Positions 14,767-27,739 of a stretch of DNA of 34,133 bases are shown here, piece after piece. Origin of the DNA: Acidobacteriota bacterium (GTDB lineage Bacteria; Acidobacteriota; Blastocatellia; RBC074); assembly GCA_022072205.1 (NCBI GenBank), contig JAJVID010000065.1, forward strand, positions 57,184 to 91,316, read 5' to 3'. The notes under the pieces were generated by a model. The model was given only the letters and a program-made list of their open reading frames with translations. It ran no database searches and was not told where the DNA came from. The position numbers were made by a program, and so were the translations under genes. Numbering within the stretch: the first letter of the stretch is position 1; every line of letters starts with the position of its first letter.

Positions 14767-16032
14767 CTAATTCAATTTGAGCAGCCCTACGGATTCTTCA
14801 GGATTGTGAATGTAGCTTTGTATCTGCTCGACCAGCGGCGTCTGTTTCCATCGGCGCGCGCCGCCGTCGCCATTTATTTTGTACAGGCCCAGATCAATGT
14901 AGTAATTCTCCACCGGTCTGCGCCCCAGCCGGTAGCGCCAGTCAACCATTGTGAAGAGCGGGAACCAGGTGTAGCCGATCACCGGAACTCCGGCGCCACG
15001 CAACTGTTTGACCGCCGCCACCGACGCTCGCATCCATCGCGAGCGGACGTCGTCTTCGCCGAGCGCGCTGGTTTCAGTGATCATGACCGGAACGCGGTAG
15101 CGGTTGTAATAATCCTCGATCAGCGCCGCGAATCCGTCGCCGTCGTGTTCAATCGAGCGGTACGACAGGCGGCCTTTGTGATCTATGTAAATCTCTTTCG
15201 TTGACCATTGCGGATAGAAATTCATTCCGAGCACATCAATCGGGATGCGATGGCGGACGAGTTCCGCCAGATCGTCGGGTGAAGCCCCGTTGCGCAGCAG
15301 CCAGCCGAACAGCGGATGCTCGTGATTGACCAATCCAGTGATCAAATCGAAGAACAGATAACCGCGCCGCTGATCTTCGAGCGCGAGCACTTCCAATTCC
15401 TGACGGACAGCGCGGCTCAACCCCGTCGCCTCGACTTGAACCATCACCGTATCAGGATCAACCGCCTTGATCGCCTCGACTGTATTGATGACGCCTTTGA
15501 CGATTTGCAACATGACACGAATGTACCCCGCGTCGCCGCGCAAATACGGCGGCCACACACCGCGCCTGCCGCACATCAGCGCGTTGACCAGAGGCTCGTT
15601 GAGCGGCGTGTACCATTTGATCAGCCCGGCGTACCGGCGGGCGAATGCTTCGGCGTAGGCCGCTACGGCGCGCGGATAATCCGGGCTGGCGAATTCGCGC
15701 CGCAGCCAGAACGGGCAGCCGTAATGCATCAGGTCAATGATCGGAGTGACGCCCAAATCTTTAATCAGATAAGGAATGACCTGATCCGTCCAACTCCAAT
15801 CGAAGACCCCCTGCATAGGCTCGACGCGATACCAGGGCACGCCCCAGCGGACGGCGCGCACGCCGACTTCCCTGAGCAGCGCCAGGTCTTCGCGCCAGTG
15901 ATCGTAATGCCCCATCAGTTCATATTCGTCCAGCGCGCGATGGCCCAGACGGGTTTGCGGAACGAATGTGTCCTCGATGCCGCCGGCCCAGATGAAATCG
16001 CGCGAGTCCTGGCTCAAGCTCGGTTTGATCAT
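14767..16032 (-). CDS. GH1-like family glycoside hydrolase
   Basis: A 421-aa (beta/alpha)8 glycoside hydrolase of clan A, closest to GH1. It opens with FIWAGGIEDTFVPQ and has RAVRWGVPWYRVEP. The acid/base is E146 in YTPLNEPLVNAL and the nucleophile E320 in PVMITETSALG. GH1 enzymes hydrolyse beta-linked glucosides or galactosides with retention. There is no signal peptide, so it acts in the cytoplasm. Specificity cannot be assigned. It follows the GH43 gene on the same strand (128-bp gap), and the two probably form a glycan-degrading unit. The ribosome-binding site is weak. Confidence 0.85.
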   Translation of the reverse strand: MIKPSLSQDSRDFIWAGGIEDTFVPQTRLGHRALDEYELMGHYDHWREDLALLREVGVRAVRWGVPWYRVEPMQGVFDWSWTDQVIPYLIKDLGVTPIIDLMHYGCPFWLRREFASPDYPRAVAAYAEAFARRYAGLIKWYTPLNEPLVNALMCGRRGVWPPYLRGDAGYIRVMLQIVKGVINTVEAIKAVDPDTVMVQVEATGLSRAVRQELEVLALEDQRRGYLFFDLITGLVNHEHPLFGWLLRNGASPDDLAELVRHRIPIDVLGMNFYPQWSTKEIYIDHKGRLSYRSIEHDGDGFAALIEDYYNRYRVPVMITETSALGEDDVRSRWMRASVAAVKQLRGAGVPVIGYTWFPLFTMVDWRYRLGRRPVENYYIDLGLYKINGDGGARRWKQTPLVEQIQSYIHNPEESVGLLKLN

Positions 16033-16083
16033 ATTGATATGTCGGTTGAAAACGAATGCGGCGCGACGAAGAAGATGTAGAGA

Positions 16084-16160
16084 ATACGGAACAAACGAGA
16101 ATAACGGAACAGCCGGAGAAATTTTATTTCAATCATTTTCCGACCGTTCAGTAATCCTCC
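16084..16160. repeat. Degenerate inverted repeat between GH43 and GH1 genes
   Basis: GAACAGCCGGAGAA (about 16109-16122) and TTTTCCGACCGTTC (about 16136-16149) pair at 11 of 14 positions across an AT-rich loop. GGAACAAACGAG and AGTAATCCTCC nearby resemble the inner parts of the 120-bp element at 10183-10302, suggesting a decayed relative. Confidence 0.35.
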
Positions 16161-18185
16161 TTACCCCAGGGCTGTGACTCGAACCATGTCGAAGGCGGCG
16201 ATTATGCGGGCGCCGTATAACCCGGTCATTCCGGCGGCGCCGGTTGATTTCATCTCTCCGATGACCTGCGCCTCGTGCTGGATGGTCAGCCTGCCCGCCT
16301 GGCGGCGAAAACGGAACTGCTGATATTCCGTCGGGTCGAAACCGGGCGGCAATGAAAACACCTGTTTGCCGGACGGCGCGTCGCAAAGCACGATCCAGCC
16401 CGATCCGTACCTCCTGACAGTCATCACCGGGCTGTCGGCGTCCGCGCCGATCACCGGCAAAAATCCGTAACATTCGCCGGGCTTCGGCTCGCCGATCAGT
16501 TTCGCGTTGACGACCAGTTCGTATTCTTCCGGTACCGGGCCTTTGGTCAGAATCGAAGCTTCGCCGTGAGGCCCCAGATACCACAACTGTTCATCGTTCA
16601 ATCGCCAGCGGTCGTCATTCGCGGTCGTGCGCCAGTTCCACAACGCCGGGTCTTGCTGATCGCCGGTGAACAGATCCTGCCAGCCTTCGGTCAGCGCGAA
16701 GCCCGCGAACTGCGCCGCCGCGTTCTTCGCCGTCAGAGCTATCGAGACGGCCTGCGAACCGAGCAGCCCTTCCCATTTCAAAGCCGCTCCGCCGAAAGTC
16801 CCGTCAACAATGATCGTCACGCGCAGGCCGTTGACTTCGACGCGCAGCAGATGAAATGCCGTGAAATCGAAAGCCGGTGGAAGCGGCAGATCTTCGTGAA
16901 CCCAATGGCCGCCGATCCGCGCCGTCGCCACCGCCTGCCCCGATTGCGGATTGAAATTGAAGAACAGAACCGGCTCCTGCTCTCCCATCAATTTGATTCC
17001 CGCCGCGCCTTCCGTTGAATCGCCGCTCATTCTCAAACTGACTTCGGCCACGAAATACGGCGAGCGGAATGAGCGCAGCGCTTCGGCCTCGTCTTCGCGC
17101 CGCTCCTGGCGGAAAACTCCGTCACGCGCCACCCATCTCCCGCCGTTGATCGTCCATTTCTCTTCCAGGTCGTCTTCGAGGTCGTCGAAATAATCAACGA
17201 GCGCTGGCGCGATGGGCGCTGGCTGCGGCGTCACGCTCGGCCCGATGACCAGCATTCGCTCGCCCGCCCAATCCAGGCGATCAATCGCCAGCGCGCGGCC
17301 AGTTTCTTCATCCAACCATCGGGGCCAGCAATGATAAACACAGAACAACTGCTGGTTGTCAGGGCCGCGCACAACCGAGTTGTGTCCGGGGCCGATCACC
17401 TTGCCGGGGATCGTGCGCAAAATCGGCTTCACGGTTTCGCCGTCGGCCACCTGCCGCCATTCGTCAGGAACATCTATGTGTTCGCTGATCGCGTAAGTCG
17501 CGCCGTAGGTTTCATTCTGCCAGTTGCCGCCGCTGAACATCTGGTAATAGCGTCCCTTGCGCTTCAGCACGAACGGCCCTTCGACCGTGTACCAGCGGAC
17601 GCCGCCTTTTTCGATCCGATGCGGATCGTAAACCTGCCAGTCGAAACTCGCGCGAGTGACCGGGCGCGGCTCTCCGGCGAGCGTGAAATCGTCAATCATC
17701 CGGTCGCAAACCGTCCCGGTGCCGATATGCGTGTGCGTCAGGAAATCGGTCGCGTAAAACATCCACCGTGTTCCGTCGTCGTCGTCGAATATGTGCGGGT
17801 CAATGGCGAATTCCTCTGAAGTCAGCCGAACTCCGCAATCAACGAACGGCCCCGCCGGATGATCGGATCGCGCAACGCGAATCTGCATTCGCTTTTCGTC
17901 ACCCACGCTGTAATACATCAGAAAAACTCCGTTCTCGTACCGGACTTCAGGCGCCCAGTAACAAGTCGCGTCTTTATACGGAGGCTCCATCGCGCCGCCG
18001 AGTTCGCGCCAGGAAACGAGGTCGCGCGAATGCAGCACGCCGAAACAACGCCCGTCAGGCCAGAAGCCGGTGCAGTAGAGCCAGTATTCGTTCAGGTATT
18101 TCAGCGCGAAGGGATCGGGGCAGGAGCGCGGATAAACAGGATTGGCGTAAGCCGGCTGAATTGTCTTTCGAGCTAAACTCGTCAT
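16161..18185 (-). CDS. GH43-family glycoside hydrolase
   Basis: A 674-aa enzyme. I chose the ATG at 18185 (MTSLARKT) because AAGAAGGGA lies just upstream, whereas the ATG 33 nt earlier has none. Residues about 12-330 are a five-bladed beta-propeller with the GH43 catalytic set: D24 (SCPDPFAL, base), D129 (FAIDPHIF, pKa modulator) and E202 (YTVEGPFV, acid). Residues about 350-674 form two beta-sandwich/LamG-like repeats (EEKWTINGGRWVARDG and PALWNWRTTANDDRWRLND). GH43 members cleave alpha-L-arabinofuranosides, beta-xylosides or galactans. There is no signal peptide, so a cytoplasmic or unusually exported enzyme is expected. It is divergent from the glycosyltransferase/glf cluster. Confidence 0.88.
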   Translation of the reverse strand: MTSLARKTIQPAYANPVYPRSCPDPFALKYLNEYWLYCTGFWPDGRCFGVLHSRDLVSWRELGGAMEPPYKDATCYWAPEVRYENGVFLMYYSVGDEKRMQIRVARSDHPAGPFVDCGVRLTSEEFAIDPHIFDDDDGTRWMFYATDFLTHTHIGTGTVCDRMIDDFTLAGEPRPVTRASFDWQVYDPHRIEKGGVRWYTVEGPFVLKRKGRYYQMFSGGNWQNETYGATYAISEHIDVPDEWRQVADGETVKPILRTIPGKVIGPGHNSVVRGPDNQQLFCVYHCWPRWLDEETGRALAIDRLDWAGERMLVIGPSVTPQPAPIAPALVDYFDDLEDDLEEKWTINGGRWVARDGVFRQERREDEAEALRSFRSPYFVAEVSLRMSGDSTEGAAGIKLMGEQEPVLFFNFNPQSGQAVATARIGGHWVHEDLPLPPAFDFTAFHLLRVEVNGLRVTIIVDGTFGGAALKWEGLLGSQAVSIALTAKNAAAQFAGFALTEGWQDLFTGDQQDPALWNWRTTANDDRWRLNDEQLWYLGPHGEASILTKGPVPEEYELVVNAKLIGEPKPGECYGFLPVIGADADSPVMTVRRYGSGWIVLCDAPSGKQVFSLPPGFDPTEYQQFRFRRQAGRLTIQHEAQVIGEMKSTGAAGMTGLYGARIIAAFDMVRVTALG

Positions 18186-18616
18186 CGCTTCCCTTCTTTC
18201 TGAGATCAATTTCAGCATCGGTTGGTAGTGGCAAATGCCGTACCTGCCAGCCGTTCCGTTCGCTCTGCCCGCGCCGTCTGATCCGTACTCTTCTGTATTG
18301 ATGTATCAACGCATTCTCAAACGGGCGAGGTCGGCGCATTGCGGCGCGGCATTTTCTGATCGCGAGTTGCGCTGCTCAAAGATTAGAGTTTCGCACGATT
18401 CCCATTCATTCCATATCGCTTCGGAACGTTCACATCAAGTACAACCATGCTCCGTCCATCCAACGTTTCTTGAATATTTCCATCACAACACCGCGCCTGA
18501 GTTAATTCGGACGTTGGCGGCGCGCGAAATGCACTGGCACATTCATTGCTCGTATTGCTCAAGACCGAGCAAAGGCTTTCCCGCAGAAACAAACCACAAC
18601 TTAATAAAGGAGAGGC
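18186..18616. other. Divergent promoter region
   Basis: This 431-bp gene-free region must hold promoters for the GH43/GH1 genes (minus) and the glycosyltransferase/glf genes (plus). I see no confident promoter pair. A tight hairpin, TTGCTC-AAGACC-GAGCAA, lies at 18555-18572 with a second ATTGCTC copy just before it (about 18546), which could be an operator. An AAAGGAGAGG ribosome-binding site ends the region for the plus-strand gene. Confidence 0.5.
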
Positions 18617-19942
18617 ATGAACAACAATGTAGTTACAGGTAATGGAAACTCGCTGCCTTCAATCATCAATCATCCCGGCCCTGATTTGTACTCCTCAAAC
18701 AGTCTTGTGGCAGATAGTTTCGCCGCCGAAAACCTGATAGCCAGCAATCTCCCGGACATAGTTTGCCTGTCGCATCTGCGATGGGACTTCGTTTATCAGA
18801 GGCCGCAACACCTGATGAGCCGGTCGGCCTGCGAACGGCGCGTCTTTTTCGTGGAAGAACCGATCTTCGGCGCGCCTGTTCCGAAGTTGGACATCAGCCG
18901 CCGCGATTGCGGCGTGATTGTTGTAGTCTCCCACCTGCCCGAAGGTTTGAGCGACGCCGAAGTCGCGGCGGCGCAGCAGTCGCTGCTGCTCGATGAACTG
19001 TTTCTGGAATACGACATCTCTGATTACATACTCTGGTATTACACGCCGATGGCTCTGGCTTTCACCTGGCATCTGGAGCCGCTGGCCATAGTTTACGATT
19101 GCATGGACGAATTGTCGGCTTTCAAATTCGCGCCGCAGAATCTGAAACAGCGCGAAGCCGAGCTTCTGATGTGCGCCGATCTGGTCTTCACCGGAGGCTA
19201 CAGTCTTTACGAAGCGAAATGCCATCTCCATCACAACATTCATCCTTTTCCGAGCAGCATTGATCCGGCGCATTTCCGCAAGGCGCGCAGGAAGCTGGCC
19301 GAGCCGGAAGATCAGGCCGGCATCGAGCGCCCGCGCCTGGGGTTTTTCGGAGTGATTGACGAGCGCCTGGATCAGGAGCTGCTGGCCGGAATCGCCGACG
19401 CCCGGCCCGATTGGCAGTTCGTGATGATCGGCCCCGTCGTGAAGATTGATCCGGCTGATTTGCCGCGCCGCCCGAACATTCATTATCTCGGCGGCAGAGC
19501 TTACAAAGACCTGCCCGCGTACCTGTCCGGCTGGGACATTGCGATGCTGCCATTCGCGCGCAACGAATCAACCAGATTTATCAGCCCTACCAAAACCCCC
19601 GAATATCTGGCGGCTGGGATTCCGGCCATTTCCACTTCGATCCGCGACGTCGTGCATCCTTACGGGCGCCAGGACCTGGTCAGGATCGCCGACGCGCCTG
19701 CCGAATTCATCGCCGCCGCTGAAAGCCTGATGAGTCCGGGATTCAATCGCGCCGCGTGGCTCAATCAGGTGGACGAGATGCTGGCGTCGAATTCCTGGGA
19801 CAGCACCTGGGCGCGAATGATGCATTTGATAGACCTGGCGATCAAGAATCGCTATCCCGATCTGTTCGTCGCGCATCCGCTGGCCGCATCGGCCACACGA
19901 TCAACCAGCTTTAACATCGTCTCCCCCGGCGCCGGTGATTAG
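18617..19942 (+). CDS. Glycosyltransferase (GT-B fold)
   Basis: A 441-aa GT-B glycosyltransferase. After a ~45-residue polar N-terminus comes LPDIVCLSHLRWDFVYQRPQHLMSR, a signature of glycosyltransferases that accompany UDP-galactopyranose mutase. The acceptor domain has IVYDCMDELSAFKFAP; the donor domain has RLGFFGVIDERLD, NIHYLGGRAYKDLPAYLSGWDIAMLPF and SPTKTPEYLAAGIPAISTSI. There is no membrane segment. It lies 17 nt before glf, so the most economical role is a galactofuranosyltransferase or another transferase in the same glycan pathway; this is inference from context. The start has GGAGAGG directly upstream. Confidence 0.88.
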   Translation: MNNNVVTGNGNSLPSIINHPGPDLYSSNSLVADSFAAENLIASNLPDIVCLSHLRWDFVYQRPQHLMSRSACERRVFFVEEPIFGAPVPKLDISRRDCGVIVVVSHLPEGLSDAEVAAAQQSLLLDELFLEYDISDYILWYYTPMALAFTWHLEPLAIVYDCMDELSAFKFAPQNLKQREAELLMCADLVFTGGYSLYEAKCHLHHNIHPFPSSIDPAHFRKARRKLAEPEDQAGIERPRLGFFGVIDERLDQELLAGIADARPDWQFVMIGPVVKIDPADLPRRPNIHYLGGRAYKDLPAYLSGWDIAMLPFARNESTRFISPTKTPEYLAAGIPAISTSIRDVVHPYGRQDLVRIADAPAEFIAAAESLMSPGFNRAAWLNQVDEMLASNSWDSTWARMMHLIDLAIKNRYPDLFVAHPLAASATRSTSFNIVSPGAGD

Positions 19943-19959
19943 CGCAAGGAGGAGAGAGG

Positions 19960-21069
19960 ATGTTTGATTACCTGATTGTTGGAGCAGGGTACGCCGGCAG
20001 TGTGCTTGCGGAACGGCTGGCCGCCGGCGCGGGCAGGAAGGTTTTGATCGTTGACAAACGGCCCCACATCGGCGGCAACGCTTACGATCATTACAATGAC
20101 GCTGGGCTGCTGGTTCACAAATACGGCCCGCACATCTTTCACACCAATTCGCGCGAGGTCTTTGAATACCTCTCGCGTTTCACCGAGTGGCGGCCTTATG
20201 AACACCGCGTCCGGGCCAGCGTGGACGGGCAGATTCTGCCCATCCCGATCAATCTGGACACGGTCAATAAACTCTACGGCCTGAGCCTGACCTCGTTTCA
20301 ACTCGAAGAGTTCTTCGCTTCAGTGGCCGAGAAGCGCGAGCAGATACGCACCTCGGAAGATGTGATCGTCAGCAAAGTCGGGCGCGACCTTTACGAAAAA
20401 TTCTTTCGCAGTTACACGCGCAAGCAGTGGGGTCTCGATCCGTCGGAACTCGACGCCCAGGTCACCGCGCGCGTGCCCGTTCGCACCAACCGCGACGACC
20501 GCTATTTCACCGACACCTATCAGGCGATGCCGAAGCGCGGCTATACGCGGATGTTCGAGAACATGCTCGACCACTCGAACATCAGGATCATGCTCAACAC
20601 CGATTACCGCGAGATCGAACGGATGATCCCGTTCCGCGAGATGATCTACACGGGGCCGGTGGACGAATACTTCGATTTTCGTTTCGGAAAACTTCCCTAC
20701 CGCTCGCTCGAATTCAAACACGAGACGCACGATCAGCAGGTCTGGCAATCCGCGCCGGTGGTGAATTATCCGAACGAACATCCGTACACGCGAATCACCG
20801 AATTCAAATACCTGACCGGTCAGGATCACGCGAAGACGAGCATCGTTTACGAATTTCCGCAGGCCGAAGGCGATCCGTATTACCCGGTGCCGCGTCCCGA
20901 AAACACCGAGCTTTACAAAAAGTATCAGGCGCTGGCCGACGCGACGCCCGGCGTTCACTTCGCGGGAAGGCTGGCGACTTACAAGTATTACAACCAGGAT
21001 CAGGTCGCCGCGCAGGCGCTGACCCTGTACAAAAAGATCACCGGCGTGAAGCAGCCGGATCGCAAGTAG
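19960..21069 (+). CDS. glf: UDP-galactopyranose mutase
   Basis: A 369-aa FAD-dependent mutase converting UDP-galactopyranose to UDP-galactofuranose, the only source of galactofuranose for surface glycans. The FAD-binding loop GAGYAGSVLAERL is at residues 8-20, followed by KRPHIGGNAYDHYN and GPHIFHTNS. Substrate-side motifs YTRKQWGLDP, PKRGYTRMFE, YTGPVDEYFD and FAGRLATYKYYNQD are all present. Length matches bacterial Glf (about 365-390). The strong ribosome-binding site AAGGAGGAGAG precedes the ATG. It is cotranscribed with the upstream glycosyltransferase and probably with the downstream GH1-like gene (27-nt gap). Confidence 0.97.
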   Translation: MFDYLIVGAGYAGSVLAERLAAGAGRKVLIVDKRPHIGGNAYDHYNDAGLLVHKYGPHIFHTNSREVFEYLSRFTEWRPYEHRVRASVDGQILPIPINLDTVNKLYGLSLTSFQLEEFFASVAEKREQIRTSEDVIVSKVGRDLYEKFFRSYTRKQWGLDPSELDAQVTARVPVRTNRDDRYFTDTYQAMPKRGYTRMFENMLDHSNIRIMLNTDYREIERMIPFREMIYTGPVDEYFDFRFGKLPYRSLEFKHETHDQQVWQSAPVVNYPNEHPYTRITEFKYLTGQDHAKTSIVYEFPQAEGDPYYPVPRPENTELYKKYQALADATPGVHFAGRLATYKYYNQDQVAAQALTLYKKITGVKQPDRK

Positions 21070-21096
21070 CAACCCCGACAACCCGACTCGTTAATT

Positions 21097-22242
21097 GTGT
21101 TCAAGAGCTTCTTTCAGGCTGGCTTCGAGGGAACCACCGGTTATAACCGGCACGGTCAATGGATAGATCAGATCGCGGCCACCGAGCACGACCGGTGGGC
21201 GGATGAGGATTACGCGCGGCTGCGCGATCTGGGCATTCTGACCGTGCGGGAGTCGGTGCGCTGGCCTTACGTTGATCGTAACAACTGCCGGTACGATTTC
21301 TCATCGGTTGATCCGTTTCTGGCCGCGAGCGAGCGTCACGGGATTGAAATCATCCACGATCTTTTTCATTTCGGTTATCCCGGCCACATTGACCTCTTCT
21401 CCGAAACGTTCCCCAGACGGTTCGCGGACTATTGCCACGCCGCCGCCGGTTACATCGCTTCGCAAACGACCGGCGCGCTTTATTTCACTCCGGTCAACGA
21501 GCCTTCCTTCTTTTCGTGGGCGGCGGGAGAGATGGGGCTGTTCGCCCCGCACGTCACGAGCCGAGGCTGGGAGATGAAAGTCCTGCTGGCTGAAGCCGCG
21601 ATCAAGGGCATAGACGCCATTCGCGCGGCCTGCCCCAGAGCGCGAATCGTCAACATTGACCCGCTCTGCCATGTCGCGGTTCCGATGGGTAAGCCGGAGA
21701 TGCGAGACGCGGTTGAGCATTTCAACTCTCACGTGGTCTTCCAGGGCTGGGACATGATCGCCGGAAGATTGCTGCCGGAACTTGGCGGCAGCCGCAAGCA
21801 TCTGGACATCATCGGCGTCAACTACTACTGGACTAATCAATGGGAACTGGGTGGAGATGGAACGCCGCTGGAACCTGACGATCCGCGCCGCGTCCCGTTG
21901 AGACGCCTGCTGCGTTCGCTCTGGGAACGTTACGGCGGAGAGATAATCGTCACCGAAACCAGCCACGTGGATGAACAGCGCGCCGCCTGGCTGCGCGAAC
22001 TGACTGCCGAAACGGAAGCGTTACTCAAAGAACCGATCCCGCTGCGCGGCGTTTGCCTGTATCCGGTTCTGAGCATGCCGGAATGGCACGCGCCCGGCGA
22101 GTGGGCGCAGATGGGATTGTGGAATCTGGAAGCCAGAAACGGAAAGCTGGAACGCGTGTTGCACAGTCCGATGCTGGAAGCTCTGATTGAGGCGCGGCGA
22201 TTGGAAGAAATGGTGATCGCCCAGTCGCGCAGCGACATTTGA
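21097..22242 (+). CDS. GH1-like (clan A) glycosidase-like protein
   Basis: A 381-aa TIM-barrel protein. It starts FFQAGFEGTTGYNRHGQ and keeps both clan A catalytic glutamates: E135 (YFTPVNEPSFFSWA) and E287 (EIIVTETSHVDEQ). It is more divergent from classical GH1 than the 421-aa protein and shares the pattern of beta-glucosidase-like proteins found beside glf in other bacteria. It uses a GTG start with no clear ribosome-binding site and follows glf by 27 nt, so its translation may be coupled. There is no signal peptide. The context suggests trimming or quality control of a galactofuranose-related glycan precursor, but this is inference. Confidence 0.8.
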   Translation: MFKSFFQAGFEGTTGYNRHGQWIDQIAATEHDRWADEDYARLRDLGILTVRESVRWPYVDRNNCRYDFSSVDPFLAASERHGIEIIHDLFHFGYPGHIDLFSETFPRRFADYCHAAAGYIASQTTGALYFTPVNEPSFFSWAAGEMGLFAPHVTSRGWEMKVLLAEAAIKGIDAIRAACPRARIVNIDPLCHVAVPMGKPEMRDAVEHFNSHVVFQGWDMIAGRLLPELGGSRKHLDIIGVNYYWTNQWELGGDGTPLEPDDPRRVPLRRLLRSLWERYGGEIIVTETSHVDEQRAAWLRELTAETEALLKEPIPLRGVCLYPVLSMPEWHAPGEWAQMGLWNLEARNGKLERVLHSPMLEALIEARRLEEMVIAQSRSDI

Positions 22243-22309
22243 GATTAGGCAGGTCGTTCCCCGCTGCTTTCCCAAAACATCCTCCCCTCACCAACGGCGA
22301 CAGGCGGCA

Positions 22310-22969
22310 ATGCCCCAGATTTTTCATCACAGCACGAACACGATTGCGCGAGTCAGCATCTTCGGCGCGGTCTTCATTCTTGCCGCGATCATCTGGGCCG
22401 CTTATGAAATTAATGGCTCGTCTTACGTCACGCAGGCTTTTGTTCCCAGAGAGCAGCCCGTTCAGTTTTCGCACAAGCACCACGTCGGCGATGACGGCAT
22501 TGACTGCCGCTACTGCCACACTTCAGTCGAGAAATCTTCATTCGCGGGCATCCCTCCGACCAAGACCTGTATGAACTGTCATTCGCAGCTTTTCGCCAGC
22601 AGCGACTATCTGGCCATCGTCCGCGATAGCTGGCGCGAGGACAAACCGATCGTCTGGAAGCGGGTTCACGATCTTCCCGATTATGTCTATTTCAATCACA
22701 GCATCCACGTGAAAAAAGGCGTGGGATGTTCGACCTGTCACGGACGCGTTGACCTGATGCCGCTGGTCTACCAGGTCGCGTCGTTGCAGATGGATTGGTG
22801 CCTGACGTGTCACCGCAATCCCGAAAAGTTCGTCAGGCCGCGTGATCAGATTTACAACATGGAATGGGAACCGCCGCCGGATCAAAACACACAGGGTCGC
22901 AAGCTGGTTGAGCAATACAGTATCTCGAATTCGATTGTGCTGACCCGGTGTTCGATCTGCCATCGGTGA
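22310..22969 (+). CDS. actA: Alternative Complex III subunit ActA (pentaheme cytochrome c)
   Basis: A 219-aa membrane-anchored multiheme cytochrome. Residues about 12-34 form one transmembrane helix (VSIFGAVFILAAIIWAAYEI). Five CxxCH heme-binding motifs occur at 66-70, 87-91, 140-144, 164-168 and 214-218, with extra histidines (FSHKHH, FNHSIH) placed as distal ligands. This is the standard ActA layout of Alternative Complex III, a quinol:cytochrome c (or quinol:oxidase) oxidoreductase; ActA faces the periplasm and passes electrons onward. It opens the respiratory operon, 67 bp after the glycosidase-like gene. The ribosome-binding site is weak (GGCGG). Confidence 0.95.
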   Translation: MPQIFHHSTNTIARVSIFGAVFILAAIIWAAYEINGSSYVTQAFVPREQPVQFSHKHHVGDDGIDCRYCHTSVEKSSFAGIPPTKTCMNCHSQLFASSDYLAIVRDSWREDKPIVWKRVHDLPDYVYFNHSIHVKKGVGCSTCHGRVDLMPLVYQVASLQMDWCLTCHRNPEKFVRPRDQIYNMEWEPPPDQNTQGRKLVEQYSISNSIVLTRCSICHR

Positions 22970-22993
22970 GACTGGGAGAAAGGCATTGATCAG

Positions 22994-26269
<3,276 letters not shown>

Positions 26270-26296
26270 AAAGCTCCCTGGGTGGCCTGAGAAATT

Positions 26297-27739
26297 ATGC
26301 CTAACGCCCGAAAGATAGACGAAGAGCAAATGTTGTATACCCCGACGCCATTGATCGCGCCGGGGCACACATACGCTTCGGTCACCGACAAGATCAGTTC
26401 GATTGCGCTCGCCCGCCGCCCGCCGCTCGGATGGTTCGCGGGCGCGGCGTTGGGCTTTGCGCTGACGATTCTGCTGCTCGCTTCGGTCGCTTATCTGATC
26501 GCCAAAGGCACAGGCATCTGGGGAATCAACATTCCCGTCGCCTGGGCGTTCGGCATTACGAATTTCGTCTGGTGGATCGGCATCGGGCACGCGGGCACGC
26601 TGATTTCGGCGATCCTGCTGCTGCTCAGGCAGAAGTGGCGAACCTCGATCAACCGCTTCGCCGAAGCGATGACCCTTTTCGCGGTGGCCTGCGCGGGGCT
26701 TTATCCGCTGATCCACCTGGGACGTCCGTGGCTGGCCTACTGGCTGGCTCCTTATCCGAACTCGATGGCGATATGGCCGAATTTCCGCAGCCCGCTGGTG
26801 TGGGATGTCTTCGCGGTTTCGACCTACGCGACGGTCTCGCTGCTCTTCTGGTTCATCGGGTTGATCCCCGATCTGGCGACGTTGCGCGACCGTTCGCGCA
26901 GCCGCGCGGGACGCATCATTTACGGGATGCTGGCGATGGGATGGCGCGGTTCGGCCATTCACTGGCAGCGCTACGAAACGGCCACGCTGCTGCTGGCCGG
27001 ACTGGCCACGCCGCTGGTCGTTTCGGTGCATACGGTGGTCAGTTTCGATTTCGCGGTATCGGTGTTGCCCGGATGGCACGCGACCATCTTTCCGCCGTAT
27101 TTCGTGGCGGGCGCGATCTATTCGGGTTTCGCGATGGTTATGACTATCGCCATCCCGCTCAGGAAGTTTTACGGCCTCGAAGATTTCATCACCATGCGCC
27201 ACCTGCGGAATATGGCGAAGGTCATGCTGGCGACGGGATTGATCGTCGGCTACGGCTATCTGACCGAAGCGTTCATGGCTGTTTACAGCGGCAACAAGTA
27301 CGAACGCTTCATGGTCGTCAACCGGCTGTTCGGCCCGTACGCGCCGGCCTATTGGGCGTTGTTGATCAGCAACATCATCATTCCGCAAGCGCTCTGGTTC
27401 CGCCGCGTCAGAAACAGCGTGCCTGCGCTGTTCGCGCTCTCGCTGGTCATCAACGTGGGGATGTGGCTGGAGCGGTTCGTCATCATCGTGCTCAGTCTTC
27501 ACCGCGATTTCCTGCCGAGTTCGTGGGGCATGTTTCGCCCGACGTTCTGGGACTGGTCAACCTATCTGGGCAGCATCGGCCTGTTCGTGGCGCTGCTGTT
27601 CCTGTTCATCCGCTTCCTGCCGATGATCTCGATCTTCGAGATACGAACCATCCTGCCGAAGGCCGGAGCAACCGAAGTTGAAGGAGAGAGGAGTCCGTCA
27701 TGGCGACCGGAGACAGAAGGCCGGCCCTCTACGGCGTGA
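26297..27739 (+). CDS. actC: Alternative Complex III subunit ActC (NrfD-like)
   Basis: A 480-aa polytopic membrane protein of the NrfD/PsrC family with about ten transmembrane helices. Typical ActC features are WGINIPVAWAFGITNFVWWIGIGHAGT, SINRFAEAMTLFAVACAGLYPLIHLGRPW, HTVVSFDFAVSVLPGWHATIFPPYFVAGAIYSGFAMV and GYGYLTEAFMAVYSG. ActC binds the menaquinol head group and is thought to be one of two proton-conducting subunits of the complex (family knowledge). It is spaced 27 nt after actB and overlaps the next gene by 40 nt. Confidence 0.95.
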   Translation: MPNARKIDEEQMLYTPTPLIAPGHTYASVTDKISSIALARRPPLGWFAGAALGFALTILLLASVAYLIAKGTGIWGINIPVAWAFGITNFVWWIGIGHAGTLISAILLLLRQKWRTSINRFAEAMTLFAVACAGLYPLIHLGRPWLAYWLAPYPNSMAIWPNFRSPLVWDVFAVSTYATVSLLFWFIGLIPDLATLRDRSRSRAGRIIYGMLAMGWRGSAIHWQRYETATLLLAGLATPLVVSVHTVVSFDFAVSVLPGWHATIFPPYFVAGAIYSGFAMVMTIAIPLRKFYGLEDFITMRHLRNMAKVMLATGLIVGYGYLTEAFMAVYSGNKYERFMVVNRLFGPYAPAYWALLISNIIIPQALWFRRVRNSVPALFALSLVINVGMWLERFVIIVLSLHRDFLPSSWGMFRPTFWDWSTYLGSIGLFVALLFLFIRFLPMISIFEIRTILPKAGATEVEGERSPSWRPETEGRPSTA

